A stretch of 10,013 nt of DNA. It comes from Actinomycetales bacterium (GTDB lineage: Bacteria > Actinomycetota > Actinomycetes > Actinomycetales > BWSM-131). Below the pieces are notes generated by a model. It was given only the letters and a program-made list of their open reading frames with translations, ran no database searches and was not told the origin of the DNA. This document shows positions 1-6,002 of this stretch, piece after piece. Within the stretch, counting starts at the first letter, position 1. Each line of letters opens with the position of its first letter. The position numbers and the translations under genes were made by a program. The stretch is from contig JASBSH010000108.1 of the NCBI GenBank assembly GCA_030149025.1, forward strand, positions 1 through 10,013. The letters are read 5' to 3'.

Positions 1-1653
1 CGGCGCAAGGTCATCATCCTCGGCTCCGGACCGAACCGGATCGGGCAGGGCGTCGAGTTCGACTACTCCTGCGTCCACGCCGCCTTCGCCCTGCGGGACG
101 CCGGTTTCGAGACCGTCATGGTCAACTGCAACCCCGAGACCGTCTCGACCGACTACGACACCTCCGACCGGCTCTACTTCGAGCCGCTCACCCTCGAGGA
201 CGTGCTCGAGGTCGTGCACGCCGAGCAGCGCAGCGGCGAGCTCGTCGGCGTCATCGTCCAACTCGGCGGGCAGACGCCGCTGGGCCTCGCGGCGCGGCTG
301 CAGGCAGCCGGCGTCCCCATCGTCGGCACCAGCCCGGAGGCGATCACTCTTGCGGAGGACCGGGGTGCTTTCGGGCGGGTGCTCGCCGAGGCGGGTCTGG
401 TCGCGCCGAAGCACGGCACCGCAACGACGTTCGAGGAGGCGCGGGCAGTAGCGGACGACATCGGCTACCCGGTGCTCGTCCGGCCCTCGTTCGTGCTCGG
501 TGGGCGCGGTATGGAGATCGTCTACGACGAGCGCCAGCTCGCCGACTACCTGGTGCGGGCGGGCGAGAGCCACGTCGTCATCAACCCGGAACACCCGGTC
601 CTCGTCGACCGCTTCCTCGATGACGCCATCGAGATCGACGTCGACGCCCTGTTCGACGGCGAGGAGCTCTACCTCGGTGGTGTGATGGAGCACATCGAGG
701 AGGCCGGTATCCACTCCGGCGACTCCGCATGCGTCCTGCCGCCGGTCACGCTCGGCCGCGCTGACGTCCAGCGGGTGCGCGAGTGCACCGAGGCCATCGC
801 CCGCGGTGTCGGCGTCCGGGGGCTGCTCAACGTCCAGTTCGCCCTCGCGGCCGACGTCCTCTACGTCCTTGAGGCGAACCCGCGCGCCAGCCGCACGGCA
901 CCGTTCGTCTCCAAGGCGACCGGCGTCCAGCTCGCCAAAGCGTGTGCCCGCGTGATGCTGGGGTCGACGATCGCCGAACTGCGTTCCGAGGGTCTGCTTC
1001 CCGCCAACGGTGACGGCGGCACGCTGCCCCTCGAAGCGCCTGTGTCGGTCAAGGAGGCGGTGCTGCCGTTCAAGCGGTTCCGCACCCCGGACGGCAAGGT
1101 CGTCGACACCCTGCTCGGCCCGGAGATGCGCTCCACCGGTGAGGTGATGGGCATCGACGTGCACTTCCCGGCCGCGTTCGCCAAGTCCCAGAAGGCGGCC
1201 TACGGGGGACTGCCCACCAAGGGAACGGTGTTCGTCTCCATCGCCGACAGCGACAAACGCGCCATGGTGCTACCCGTCAAGCGCCTCGTCGATCTCGGGT
1301 TCACGGTGCTCGCGACCGAGGGCACCGCCGAGACGTTGAGCCGCAACGGCATTGCTGCTTCCACGGTCCGCAAGCACAGCGACGGGCCAGGACCGGACGG
1401 CGAGCCCACGATCGTCACCCGAATTCTGAACGGCGAGATCGACATGGTGGTCAACACGCCCTCCGGACCGGTCGCGCGTGCGGACGGGTACGAGATCCGG
1501 GCCGCGACAACGTCGGTCGACCGGCCGATGATCACCACAGTCCAGATGCTGGCTGCGGCCGTTCAGGCGATCGAGTCGATGAACGGGGACGCCGTCAGCG
1601 TGCGTTCGCTGCAGGACCATGCGGCCGCGCTCCACGAAGTCTGGGGGCAGTGA
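1..1653 (+). CDS. carB: Carbamoyl-phosphate synthase large subunit, C-terminal half (5' truncated by window edge)
   Basis: The frame is open from base 1 and ends at TGA 1651-1653, giving 550 residues. CarB is usually about 1,100 residues, so roughly the first half lies upstream. The product joins bicarbonate, ammonia from CarA and two ATP into carbamoyl phosphate for pyrimidines and arginine. Visible parts are GSGPNRIGQG near codons 10-19, which opens the second synthetase unit; the second ATP-grasp domain with VRPSFVLGGRGMEI near codons 160-173 and EANPRASRTAPFVSKATG near codons 291-308; and a C-terminal MGS-like allosteric domain from about codon 410 (GTVFVSIADSDKRAM, then VVNTPSG). In characterised CarB proteins that last domain binds UMP and ornithine. 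The stop overlaps the pyrD GTG start by four bases. No defect is visible in the part present. Confidence 0.97.
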   Translation, partial: RRKVIILGSGPNRIGQGVEFDYSCVHAAFALRDAGFETVMVNCNPETVSTDYDTSDRLYFEPLTLEDVLEVVHAEQRSGELVGVIVQLGGQTPLGLAARLQAAGVPIVGTSPEAITLAEDRGAFGRVLAEAGLVAPKHGTATTFEEARAVADDIGYPVLVRPSFVLGGRGMEIVYDERQLADYLVRAGESHVVINPEHPVLVDRFLDDAIEIDVDALFDGEELYLGGVMEHIEEAGIHSGDSACVLPPVTLGRADVQRVRECTEAIARGVGVRGLLNVQFALAADVLYVLEANPRASRTAPFVSKATGVQLAKACARVMLGSTIAELRSEGLLPANGDGGTLPLEAPVSVKEAVLPFKRFRTPDGKVVDTLLGPEMRSTGEVMGIDVHFPAAFAKSQKAAYGGLPTKGTVFVSIADSDKRAMVLPVKRLVDLGFTVLATEGTAETLSRNGIAASTVRKHSDGPGPDGEPTIVTRILNGEIDMVVNTPSGPVARADGYEIRAATTSVDRPMITTVQMLAAAVQAIESMNGDAVSVRSLQDHAAALHEVWGQ

Positions 1654-2801
1654 CCGACGTGGCGGGTTCCGCCTACCGAGCGCTGTTCGACACCGTCCTT
1701 CGGCGGCTGGACGCCGAAACGGCGCACCGCGCGGCCTTCGGGCTGATGCGGGCTGTCGCCGCCGTCCCGGGGGCCGCGCGGCTGGGCGCGCGGCTCCTCG
1801 CGCCCAACGACCCGGTGCTTGCCGTCGAGGCGTTCGGTCATCGGCTGCCCGGGCCGCTCGGCATCGCCGCCGGGTTCGACAAGGACGCCCGCGGTGTGGA
1901 CGCCCTGGCCATGCTGGGCTTCGCGTTCGTCGAGGTCGGCACGGTGACAGGCCAGGCACAGCCCGGTAACCCGCGTCCGCGGCTGTTCCGGCTCGTGGAG
2001 GACCGGGCCATCGTCAACCGGATGGGCTTCAACAACCACGGCGCCGTAGCCGCGCGTCGCCGGTTGGACGCCCGCCGCCGTCGCCGCGGGACGTTGCCGG
2101 TGGTGGTGGGCGCGAACATCGGCAAGACGAAGGTGGTTCCGGAGGAAAGGGCCGTCGACGACTACGTGCTCAGCGCCCGTGAGCTGGCACCGGTCGCCGA
2201 CTACCTCGTGGTGAACGTCAGCTCACCCAACACGCCCGGCCTGCGCAACCTCCAGGCGGTCGAGCTGCTTCGCCCCCTGCTCACCGCGGTGCGCGAAGCC
2301 GCCGACAGCGCCGCCGGCCATCGTGTGCCGCTGCTCGTCAAGATCGCCCCCGACCTGGCCGACGAGGACGTGCTGGCGGTGGCCGACCTGGTGCTCGAGC
2401 TCGGTCTCGAAGGCGTCATTGCGACGAACACCACCATCTCGCGCGACGGGTTGCGTTCCACAGCGCAGGAGGTCGAAGGTGTTGGGGCGGGCGGGCTTTC
2501 CGGACCGATCCTGCGCGACCGCTCGCTGCAGGTACTTCGTCTGCTGCGCGAACGCCTCGGTGACCGAGCGCTGATCATCTCCGTCGGTGGGATCAGCACC
2601 GCCGCCGACGCCTGGGACCGGATCCGTGCCGGCGCGACCCTTGTCCAGGCCTATACGGCCTTTGTCTACGGCGGTCCGCTGTGGCCGAGCCGGGTCCATC
2701 GCGGGCTGGCCCGACGCCTGCGGTTCGACCCCCCGCAACGTCAGCGCGAGGGTGGGTCGGGACCCGCACTTGCGCTGACGCAAGGGGGTGGGGCGAGGTG
2801 A
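1650..2801 (+). CDS. pyrD: Dihydroorotate dehydrogenase, class 2 (quinone-dependent)
   Basis: Product of 383 residues. It oxidises dihydroorotate to orotate with FMN and passes electrons to membrane quinone. The GTG start at 1650 shares GTGA with the carB stop. Class 2 features are an N-terminal helical region (residues 1-50, the usual membrane and quinone contact) before the barrel, GFDKDARG (75-82, with K78), NRMGFNNHG (123-131), NVSSPNTPGLRN (189-200), LLVKIAPDLADED (228-240), ATNTTISRDGL (258-268), GAGGLSGP (279-286), SVGGIS (311-316) and YTAFVYGGP (335-343). S192 is the expected catalytic base, as in the E. coli class 2 enzyme. The barrel should finish near residue 358. The remaining 25 or so residues are a low-complexity tail rich in Gly, Gln and Arg that coincides with an inverted repeat. 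The stop overlaps the pyrF start. Confidence 0.97.
   Translation: MTDVAGSAYRALFDTVLRRLDAETAHRAAFGLMRAVAAVPGAARLGARLLAPNDPVLAVEAFGHRLPGPLGIAAGFDKDARGVDALAMLGFAFVEVGTVTGQAQPGNPRPRLFRLVEDRAIVNRMGFNNHGAVAARRRLDARRRRRGTLPVVVGANIGKTKVVPEERAVDDYVLSARELAPVADYLVVNVSSPNTPGLRNLQAVELLRPLLTAVREAADSAAGHRVPLLVKIAPDLADEDVLAVADLVLELGLEGVIATNTTISRDGLRSTAQEVEGVGAGGLSGPILRDRSLQVLRLLRERLGDRALIISVGGISTAADAWDRIRAGATLVQAYTAFVYGGPLWPSRVHRGLARRLRFDPPQRQREGGSGPALALTQGGGAR
2739..2780. repeat. Nested inverted repeat inside the pyrD 3' tail
   Basis: CGTCAGCGC at 2739-2747 is the exact reverse complement of GCGCTGACG at 2772-2780. Inside the pair sits a smaller hairpin, GGGTC (2754-2758), GG, GACCC (2761-2765). A third overlapping option is TTGCG (2770-2774), CTGA, CGCAA (2779-2783). 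The structure encodes pyrD residues 364-377, beyond the barrel, and ends 18 bases before the pyrF GTG. It may be a REP-like palindrome captured in the reading frame, or an mRNA structure that tunes pyrF translation. Neither role can be proved here. Confidence 0.6.
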
Positions 2802-3670
2802 GCGAGAAGGCGAGCTTCGGCACCCGCTTGCGTGTCGCCGTCCAGAAGCATGGTCCGTTGTGTGTGGGGATCGACCCGCACCGGGGGTTGTTGCACGCGT
2901 GGGGGCTTGACGACGACCTGCCGGGCCTCGAGCGGTTCGCGATGACCGCGGTGGAGGCGCTGGCGGGCAACGTGGCGGTGGTGAAGCCGCAGTCGGCGTT
3001 CTTCGAGCGGCACGGTTCGCGTGGAATCGCTGTGTTGGAGCGGGTTCTCGGCGATCTGCACACCACTGGGACATTGACCATCGTGGACGCCAAGCGGGGT
3101 GACATCGGGTCGACGATGCAGGCGTACGCGGACGCGTACTGCGGCGCCGACTCGCCTCTGGCCGGTGACGCGGTGACCGTGTCGCCGTACCTGGGGTTCG
3201 CGTCGCTGAGCCCCGTGCTGGATCAGGCGCACCTGACCGGTCGCGGTGTGTTCGTGCTGGGGCTCACGTCGAACCCGAGTGGGGCGCAGGTGCAGCACGC
3301 GGTCGGGTCGTCCGGCCGCGCCGTGGCGGCCGAGATCGTGGACGCCGTCACGGACGAGAACGCTGCTCGGCTCGGCCCCGGCGCCGGGTCCGGTGACCTC
3401 GGGTCGGTGGGGCTGGTTGTCGGGGCAACGGTCGGGGATGCGGTGGTGCGGTTGGGGATCGAGCTGGCGGCATCGCGTGCACCGTTGCTCGCGCCGGGGA
3501 TCGGGGCGCAAGGCGCGACGGCGGAGGATCTGCGGCGCGTGTTCGGTGTGGCGCGGGCCAACGTGCTGGCGTCGTCGAGCCGTGAGGTGCTGTCGGCGGG
3601 TCCGGGTCTCAAAGCGCTGCGGCAGGCGGCGCATCGGAAGGCCGAGGAGTGCCGCGCGGCCCTGTCCTGA
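2798..3670 (+). CDS. pyrF: Orotidine 5'-phosphate decarboxylase, type 2
   Basis: Decarboxylates OMP to UMP, the last step of UMP synthesis. The chosen start is GTG 2798 (protein begins MSEKASFGTRLR, 290 residues), which overlaps the pyrD stop as GTGA. A longer in-frame start at 2681 would lie deep within pyrD and adds only low-complexity sequence. Barrel motifs are GIDPH (24-28), VVKPQSAFFERHG (61-73), the signature VDAKRGDIGST (96-106) with catalytic K99 and D102, VSPYLGF (128-134), LTSNPSG (156-162), APGIGAQG (232-239) and SSSREV (259-264). FERHG and the length match the type 2 family common in Actinobacteria rather than the shorter E. coli type. Wobble positions favour G more than in carB, but the reading frame is intact. 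No terminator is evident directly after it. Confidence 0.96.
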   Translation: MSEKASFGTRLRVAVQKHGPLCVGIDPHRGLLHAWGLDDDLPGLERFAMTAVEALAGNVAVVKPQSAFFERHGSRGIAVLERVLGDLHTTGTLTIVDAKRGDIGSTMQAYADAYCGADSPLAGDAVTVSPYLGFASLSPVLDQAHLTGRGVFVLGLTSNPSGAQVQHAVGSSGRAVAAEIVDAVTDENAARLGPGAGSGDLGSVGLVVGATVGDAVVRLGIELAASRAPLLAPGIGAQGATAEDLRRVFGVARANVLASSSREVLSAGPGLKALRQAAHRKAEECRAALS

Positions 3671-3678
3671 GCGGCTTT

Positions 3679-3789
3679 ATGGCGGGTGGGATGGGCAACG
3701 CCGTCAGCAACATCTTCGGCAAGCTCGGTGTGACCAGCCGTGCCGAAGCCGTCGCGCGTGCCCGCGACCACGGCGTCACGCCTAGCTAG
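3679..3789 (+). pseudogene. Remnant of a LuxR-type helix-turn-helix regulator (C-terminal tip only)
   Basis: A 36-codon open frame begins at ATG 3679 and ends at TAG 3787-3789. Residues 11 onward contain SNIFGKLGVTSRAEAVARA, which matches the last part of LuxR/FixJ (GerE) DNA-binding domains: the end of the recognition helix, the K-L-G/N-V turn and the final helix. The usual upstream parts (scaffold helices with the E-I-A motif, and any receiver or ATPase domain) are absent, because pyrF ends only nine bases earlier. The most likely history is that a neighbouring LuxR gene was deleted, leaving its 3' end. A functional micro-protein is less likely because the fold would be incomplete. No ribosome-binding site is obvious. 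Confidence 0.7.
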
Positions 3790-3796
3790 CGGTTGA

Positions 3797-3811
3797 CGGC
3801 CGGGTTGGCCG
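3797..3811. terminator. Weak hairpin between convergent units
   Basis: CGGCC (3797-3801) and GGCCG (3807-3811) form a 5-base-pair stem with a 5-base loop. It lies between the end of the plus-strand LuxR remnant and the end of the minus-strand SnoaL-like gene. A second tiny hairpin, GCCC-TC-GGGC, lies at 3825-3834. There is no T-tract. It could help stop transcription from either side, but such stems arise readily by chance in DNA this GC-rich. Confidence 0.25.
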
Positions 3812-3835
3812 AAGATGCTCGGCTGCCCTCGGGCG

Positions 3836-4183
3836 TCAGGCCCAGATGTACTCCTCAGAGATCGCGCCGTCGCGCCACTTCGCGACGGTGACCATGCGAC
3901 CTCCGCCTTCGAACTCGCCCACTACACACGTCCACTCCCCGGAACCGAAGGCGATCGGGTGAGCGATGATCTGGGGTGGCGTCCCCCCCGCGGACTCTAC
4001 GTACGCCTTCATCGCATCGATGTGCTGCTGGATGCCCTTCGTCGTGGGTTGCCCCTTCCAGTCGACCAGGACGTCGTCGGTGTGGTGGTTGGCAAACACG
4101 CCGTCCCAGTCGGCGTTGTTCCACCCGGTGAAGTCAAGGTCGTCCATGCCCTTGAGGTTCCTTTGGACCGGGCCCTCGCTCAT
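3836..4183 (-). CDS. SnoaL-like / NTF2-like domain protein
   Basis: Product of 115 residues. The chosen ATG (complement of 4181-4183) has AGGAAGG at complement 4191-4197, seven bases upstream. An open frame extends further upstream to 4471, but that part is Pro/Ser/Thr/Ala-rich with no domain character and would overlap the divergent dehydrogenase gene. The protein reads as one small alpha+beta cone: helical D-F-T-G-W-N-N-A-D-W-D-G-V-F, then VLVDWKGQPTTKGIQQHIDAM, then paired strands PQIIAHPIAFGSGEWTCVVGEF, MVTVAKWRDG and EEYIWA. This pattern and length are typical of SnoaL-like proteins, which include polyketide cyclases, limonene-epoxide-hydrolase relatives and many small-ligand-binding proteins of unknown role. 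The substrate cannot be inferred. It is transcribed divergently from the dehydrogenase-like gene, so the two may share control. Confidence 0.85.
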   Translation of the reverse strand: MSEGPVQRNLKGMDDLDFTGWNNADWDGVFANHHTDDVLVDWKGQPTTKGIQQHIDAMKAYVESAGGTPPQIIAHPIAFGSGEWTCVVGEFEGGGRMVTVAKWRDGAISEEYIWA

Positions 4184-4238
4184 GAGCGTCGTCCTTCCTG
4201 GTGCCTGACGGGTGATCCATGTCCGAACGCACGTTGCG

Positions 4239-4248
4239 TGGTCGACCA
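4239..4248. promoter_or_regulatory. 10-base palindrome in divergent spacer
   Basis: TGGTCGACCA is a perfect palindrome near the middle of the 154-base spacer between the two divergent genes. Just before it, ACGCA (4227-4231), CGT, TGCGT (4235-4239) forms another short dyad. Either could be an operator serving both directions. I could not identify convincing -10 and -35 boxes for either gene in this spacer. Confidence 0.3.
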
Positions 4249-4304
4249 GACGAACGTAGCCCCGTGAAGGGTCCGAGGACCAGGGGCCGCAAGGCGTCAG
4301 ACTG

Positions 4305-4318
4305 GCCGTTGCAACGGC
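4305..4318. promoter_or_regulatory. 14-base perfect palindrome upstream of the dehydrogenase-like gene
   Basis: GCCGTTGCAACGGC reads the same on both strands and ends 19 bases before the ATG at 4338, just ahead of the ribosome-binding site GAGGAGG (4327-4333). Position and symmetry suit a repressor operator, and TTGCAA-centred dyads are used by LacI-type and related regulators. No regulator gene that would bind it is present in the window. Confidence 0.45.
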
Positions 4319-4337
4319 GGTTGAACGAGGAGGTCCG

Positions 4338-5273
4338 ATGAAGGTCGGGGTGATCGGTGTGGGCGCCGTCGGGTCGGCCGCCACCATGGCCCTCCTGGCC
4401 CGAGGGTGCGCCCGCGAGATCGTGCTTGTCGACAAGAACGGCCCGCGCGCCAAGGGCGTGGCGTTGGACATGGGCTACGGGCTGCCGCTGTTGCCGCCGG
4501 TGAACCTCAAAGCCGGCGGCGCCACCGACCTTTCCGGCGCGGCCTTGTTGATCATCACCGCGGGGGTGAACGAGGCGGCCGGCGGCGCCACTGATCGCAG
4601 CGACCCGTCAGGGCGGCTGCGCCTACTGGATCGCAACGCCTCCATCTACCGGGAGCTGGTCCCTGAACTGGTCGCCGCCGCGCCGGGGTCCACGATCATG
4701 GTGGTCACCGACCCACCGGACCCGCTGGCGGAACTGACCCGGAGCCTCGCGGGACATGACCGGGTGTTCTCTACGGGCACGGTGCTGGACACCCTCCGGT
4801 TCAGGGTTCACCTGAGTCAGGTCCTGGGGGTGGGTCCAAACGACGTGCAGGCTCATGTCGTCGGGGAGCACGGCACGAGCGCGGTACTTCTGTGGTCATC
4901 CGCGACCGTGGCCGGTGTACCGGTTCTGGACATCCTGTCCCGCCACGGTGGGCCGGCGGCGGACCATGTGCGCGAAGACGTCGAGTCCGAGATCCGGTAT
5001 GCCAACATCAACATCATCGAGGGCATCGGCGCCAGCCAGTACGGAATCGGGGCTGTTGTGGGACGCCTCGCGGAGGCGGTCCTCCACGATGAACAAGCAC
5101 TCTTCACGGTGGCGGCCCACGACTCGGATCGCCGGGTCACCCTGTCGCTGCTGTCAGGACTCGGCGCAGACGGGGTTACGCGGACGTACCTTCCGGCCAT
5201 GAACGAGGACGAGCGGCAAGCGCTCCAGCGCAGCGCCGAGATCCTGCGGCAGGCAACGGCCACGATCACGTGA
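4338..5273 (+). CDS. Lactate/malate dehydrogenase-family oxidoreductase with enlarged active-site loop
   Basis: Product of 311 residues, ATG start with GAGGAGG five bases upstream. It has the NAD-dependent 2-hydroxyacid dehydrogenase fold: Rossmann motif GVIGVGAVGSA (4-14), an acidic residue ending strand 2 (D32) that indicates NAD rather than NADP, TAGV (74-77), LDTLRFR (150-156) with D151 and R154 at the spacing of the catalytic Asp and substrate Arg of lactate dehydrogenase, GEHGTS (176-181) with catalytic H178, and YGIGAVVGRLAEAVLHDE (235-252). Two departures are clear. The mobile loop between TAG and GRL (77-91) is about eight residues longer than in classical LDH and reads VNEAAGGATDRSDPSG. 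The usual Asn of the VxNPVD motif is Asp in VVTDPPDPL (122-130). The family is certain, but calling it lactate or malate dehydrogenase would overreach. No enzyme gene that might feed it is adjacent, apart from the divergent SnoaL-like gene. Confidence 0.9.
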   Translation: MKVGVIGVGAVGSAATMALLARGCAREIVLVDKNGPRAKGVALDMGYGLPLLPPVNLKAGGATDLSGAALLIITAGVNEAAGGATDRSDPSGRLRLLDRNASIYRELVPELVAAAPGSTIMVVTDPPDPLAELTRSLAGHDRVFSTGTVLDTLRFRVHLSQVLGVGPNDVQAHVVGEHGTSAVLLWSSATVAGVPVLDILSRHGGPAADHVREDVESEIRYANINIIEGIGASQYGIGAVVGRLAEAVLHDEQALFTVAAHDSDRRVTLSLLSGLGADGVTRTYLPAMNEDERQALQRSAEILRQATATIT

Positions 5274-5285
5274 CCTGATCCAGGT
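5273..5285 (+). terminator. Short hairpin at the dehydrogenase-like gene stop
   Basis: ACCTG (5273-5277), ATC, CAGGT (5281-5285) forms a 5-base-pair stem that starts on the last base of the stop codon and is followed by TT. An alternative dyad, GATCA (5264-5268) with TGATC (5276-5280), overlaps it. This could be a weak intrinsic terminator, but the stem is short. Confidence 0.3.
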
Positions 5286-5509
5286 TTCGTTGCAGTAGCA
5301 GTGACCGGGACACCCGCCAGCAGCGCGAGACGCCGAGCACCACGAGAAGGCGAGCCGGATCGAGGAGCTGCGTGACGTCGTCCATGTCCGTCGTTGGACG
5401 GGACTCGTAGCTGCTTCGCGTGCGCCGTGTCGACGACCTGGCCGGGATCGCTGACACGGGTGCTGGCACGTGAGGACGCGCTCGGGTCCGGGCGGGCCGG
5501 GCGGTACCT

Positions 5510-5582
5510 TTGCTCACCAGACCTGCGGAAAGTGCCGGGTGAAACCGGCGGTCTGGTGAGTAAAGCCGTGTCTGGTGAGCAA
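5510..5582. repeat. Three copies of GTCTGGTGAG, one inverted, forming alternative stem-loops
   Basis: TTGCTCACCAGAC (5510-5522) is the exact reverse complement of GTCTGGTGAGCAA (5570-5582), a 13-base inverted repeat. A further direct copy, GTCTGGTGAG, lies at 5551-5560, 19 bases before the last. The first copy can pair with either the second (10 bp) or the third (13 bp). The inner loop holds GCCGG-GTGAAA-CCGGC (5534-5549). Pairing with the second copy gives a long stem-loop; the two folds exclude each other. Options are a dispersed intergenic repeat, a transcription stop for upstream genes, or protein sites about two helical turns apart ahead of the mihF promoter. Confidence 0.65.
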
Positions 5583-5596
5583 GGGGAGGGGGCGCG

Positions 5597-5626
5597 TTGC
5601 CGCCTGGAGTCCCGACTCGCTAGGTT
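5597..5626 (+). promoter_or_regulatory. Candidate housekeeping promoter for the mihF operon
   Basis: TTGCCG (5597-5602) and TAGGTT (5621-5626) are separated by 18 bases, close to the actinobacterial housekeeping pattern TTGAC-N17/18-TANNNT. Initiation would be expected near 5633, giving a leader of about 50 bases before the mihF GTG. The call rests on sequence pattern and location only. Confidence 0.45.
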
Positions 5627-5630
5627 CGGC

Positions 5631-5657
5631 GCTCGGCCACTTTCCAACTGGCCGAGC
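5631..5657 (+). promoter_or_regulatory. Inverted repeat at the predicted start of the mihF leader
   Basis: GCTCGGCCA (5631-5639) pairs exactly with TGGCCGAGC (5649-5657) across a 9-base spacer. It sits immediately after the candidate -10 box and 13 bases before the ribosome-binding site GAGGTGA (5671-5677). It may act as an operator overlapping the transcription start or as a 5' leader hairpin protecting the mRNA. Confidence 0.45.
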
Positions 5658-5684
5658 CGGACCGACGAGTGAGGTGAACCTTCC

Positions 5685-5999
5685 GTGGCGCTTCCGCCTT
5701 TGACCCCCGAGCAGCGTGCCGCGGCGACCGAGAAGGCAGCCCTCGCGCGGCGTCAGCGGGCCGAGGTGAAGAACAAGCTGAAGTACGCCCAGGGCTCCCT
5801 CGAGGAGGTCATCAAGGAGGGCCAGGTCAACGACGCCATCGGCAAGATGAAGGTCAGCGCCCTGCTGGAGTCGATGCCCGGCGTGGGCAAGGTCAAGGCG
5901 CGCCAGATCATGGAGGAGATCGGCATCTCCGAGACCCGGCGCGTGCGCGGCCTCGGTGCGCACCAGGTCAGGGCACTGGTCGAGCGCTTCAAGCCCTGA
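5685..5999 (+). CDS. mihF: Integration host factor, actinobacterial type
   Basis: Product of 104 residues, GTG start at 5685 with GAGGTGA seven bases upstream. This is the small nucleoid-associated protein called mIHF in mycobacteria and sIHF in Streptomyces; it is unrelated in fold to E. coli IHF. Family hallmarks are the basic N-terminal helix (TPEQRAAATEKAALARRQRAEVK), SLEEVIKEG, and the helical DNA-binding part LLESMPGVGKVKARQIMEEI followed by RRVRGLGAHQVRALVERF. The G-V-G-K-V-K turn is the DNA-contact hairpin. Length and sequence look complete and conserved. It begins the downstream operon and stops three bases before the gmk start, so the two are probably co-translated. It is expected to shape the chromosome and influence many promoters. 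Confidence 0.96.
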   Translation: MALPPLTPEQRAAATEKAALARRQRAEVKNKLKYAQGSLEEVIKEGQVNDAIGKMKVSALLESMPGVGKVKARQIMEEIGISETRRVRGLGAHQVRALVERFKP

Positions 6000-6002
6000 G
6001 CC

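Larger units (their letters stand above)
5274..5684. other. 411-base spacer without a convincing gene
   Basis: The spacer between the dehydrogenase-like gene and mihF holds open frames on both strands, but none shows a recognisable domain or a good start. Its first half (to about 5500) has no structure I can name. Its second half carries three copies of a GTCTGGTGAG motif (5510-5582), a candidate promoter (5597-5626) and a hairpin (5631-5657), so it is probably the control region of the mihF operon plus residue from the accessory insertion. Confidence 0.6.

Noticed and set aside
2681..2797. Longer pyrF start within pyrD
   Set aside because: It would overlap pyrD by over 100 bases and add a low-complexity leader; GTG 2798 gives the GTGA overlap and the normal PyrF N-terminus.
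4184..4471. Upstream extension of the SnoaL-like frame on the minus strand to a 211-residue protein
   Set aside because: The added residues lack domain character, overlap the start of the divergent dehydrogenase gene, and a good ribosome-binding site marks the inner ATG at 4183.
5274..5517. Minus-strand frame reading DDVTQLLDPARLLVV, faintly like the start of an ArsR-type regulator
   Set aside because: Only about a dozen residues look familiar, the rest is unrelated Arg/Ser-rich sequence, and no helix-turn-helix follows. It could be a fossil but cannot be supported.
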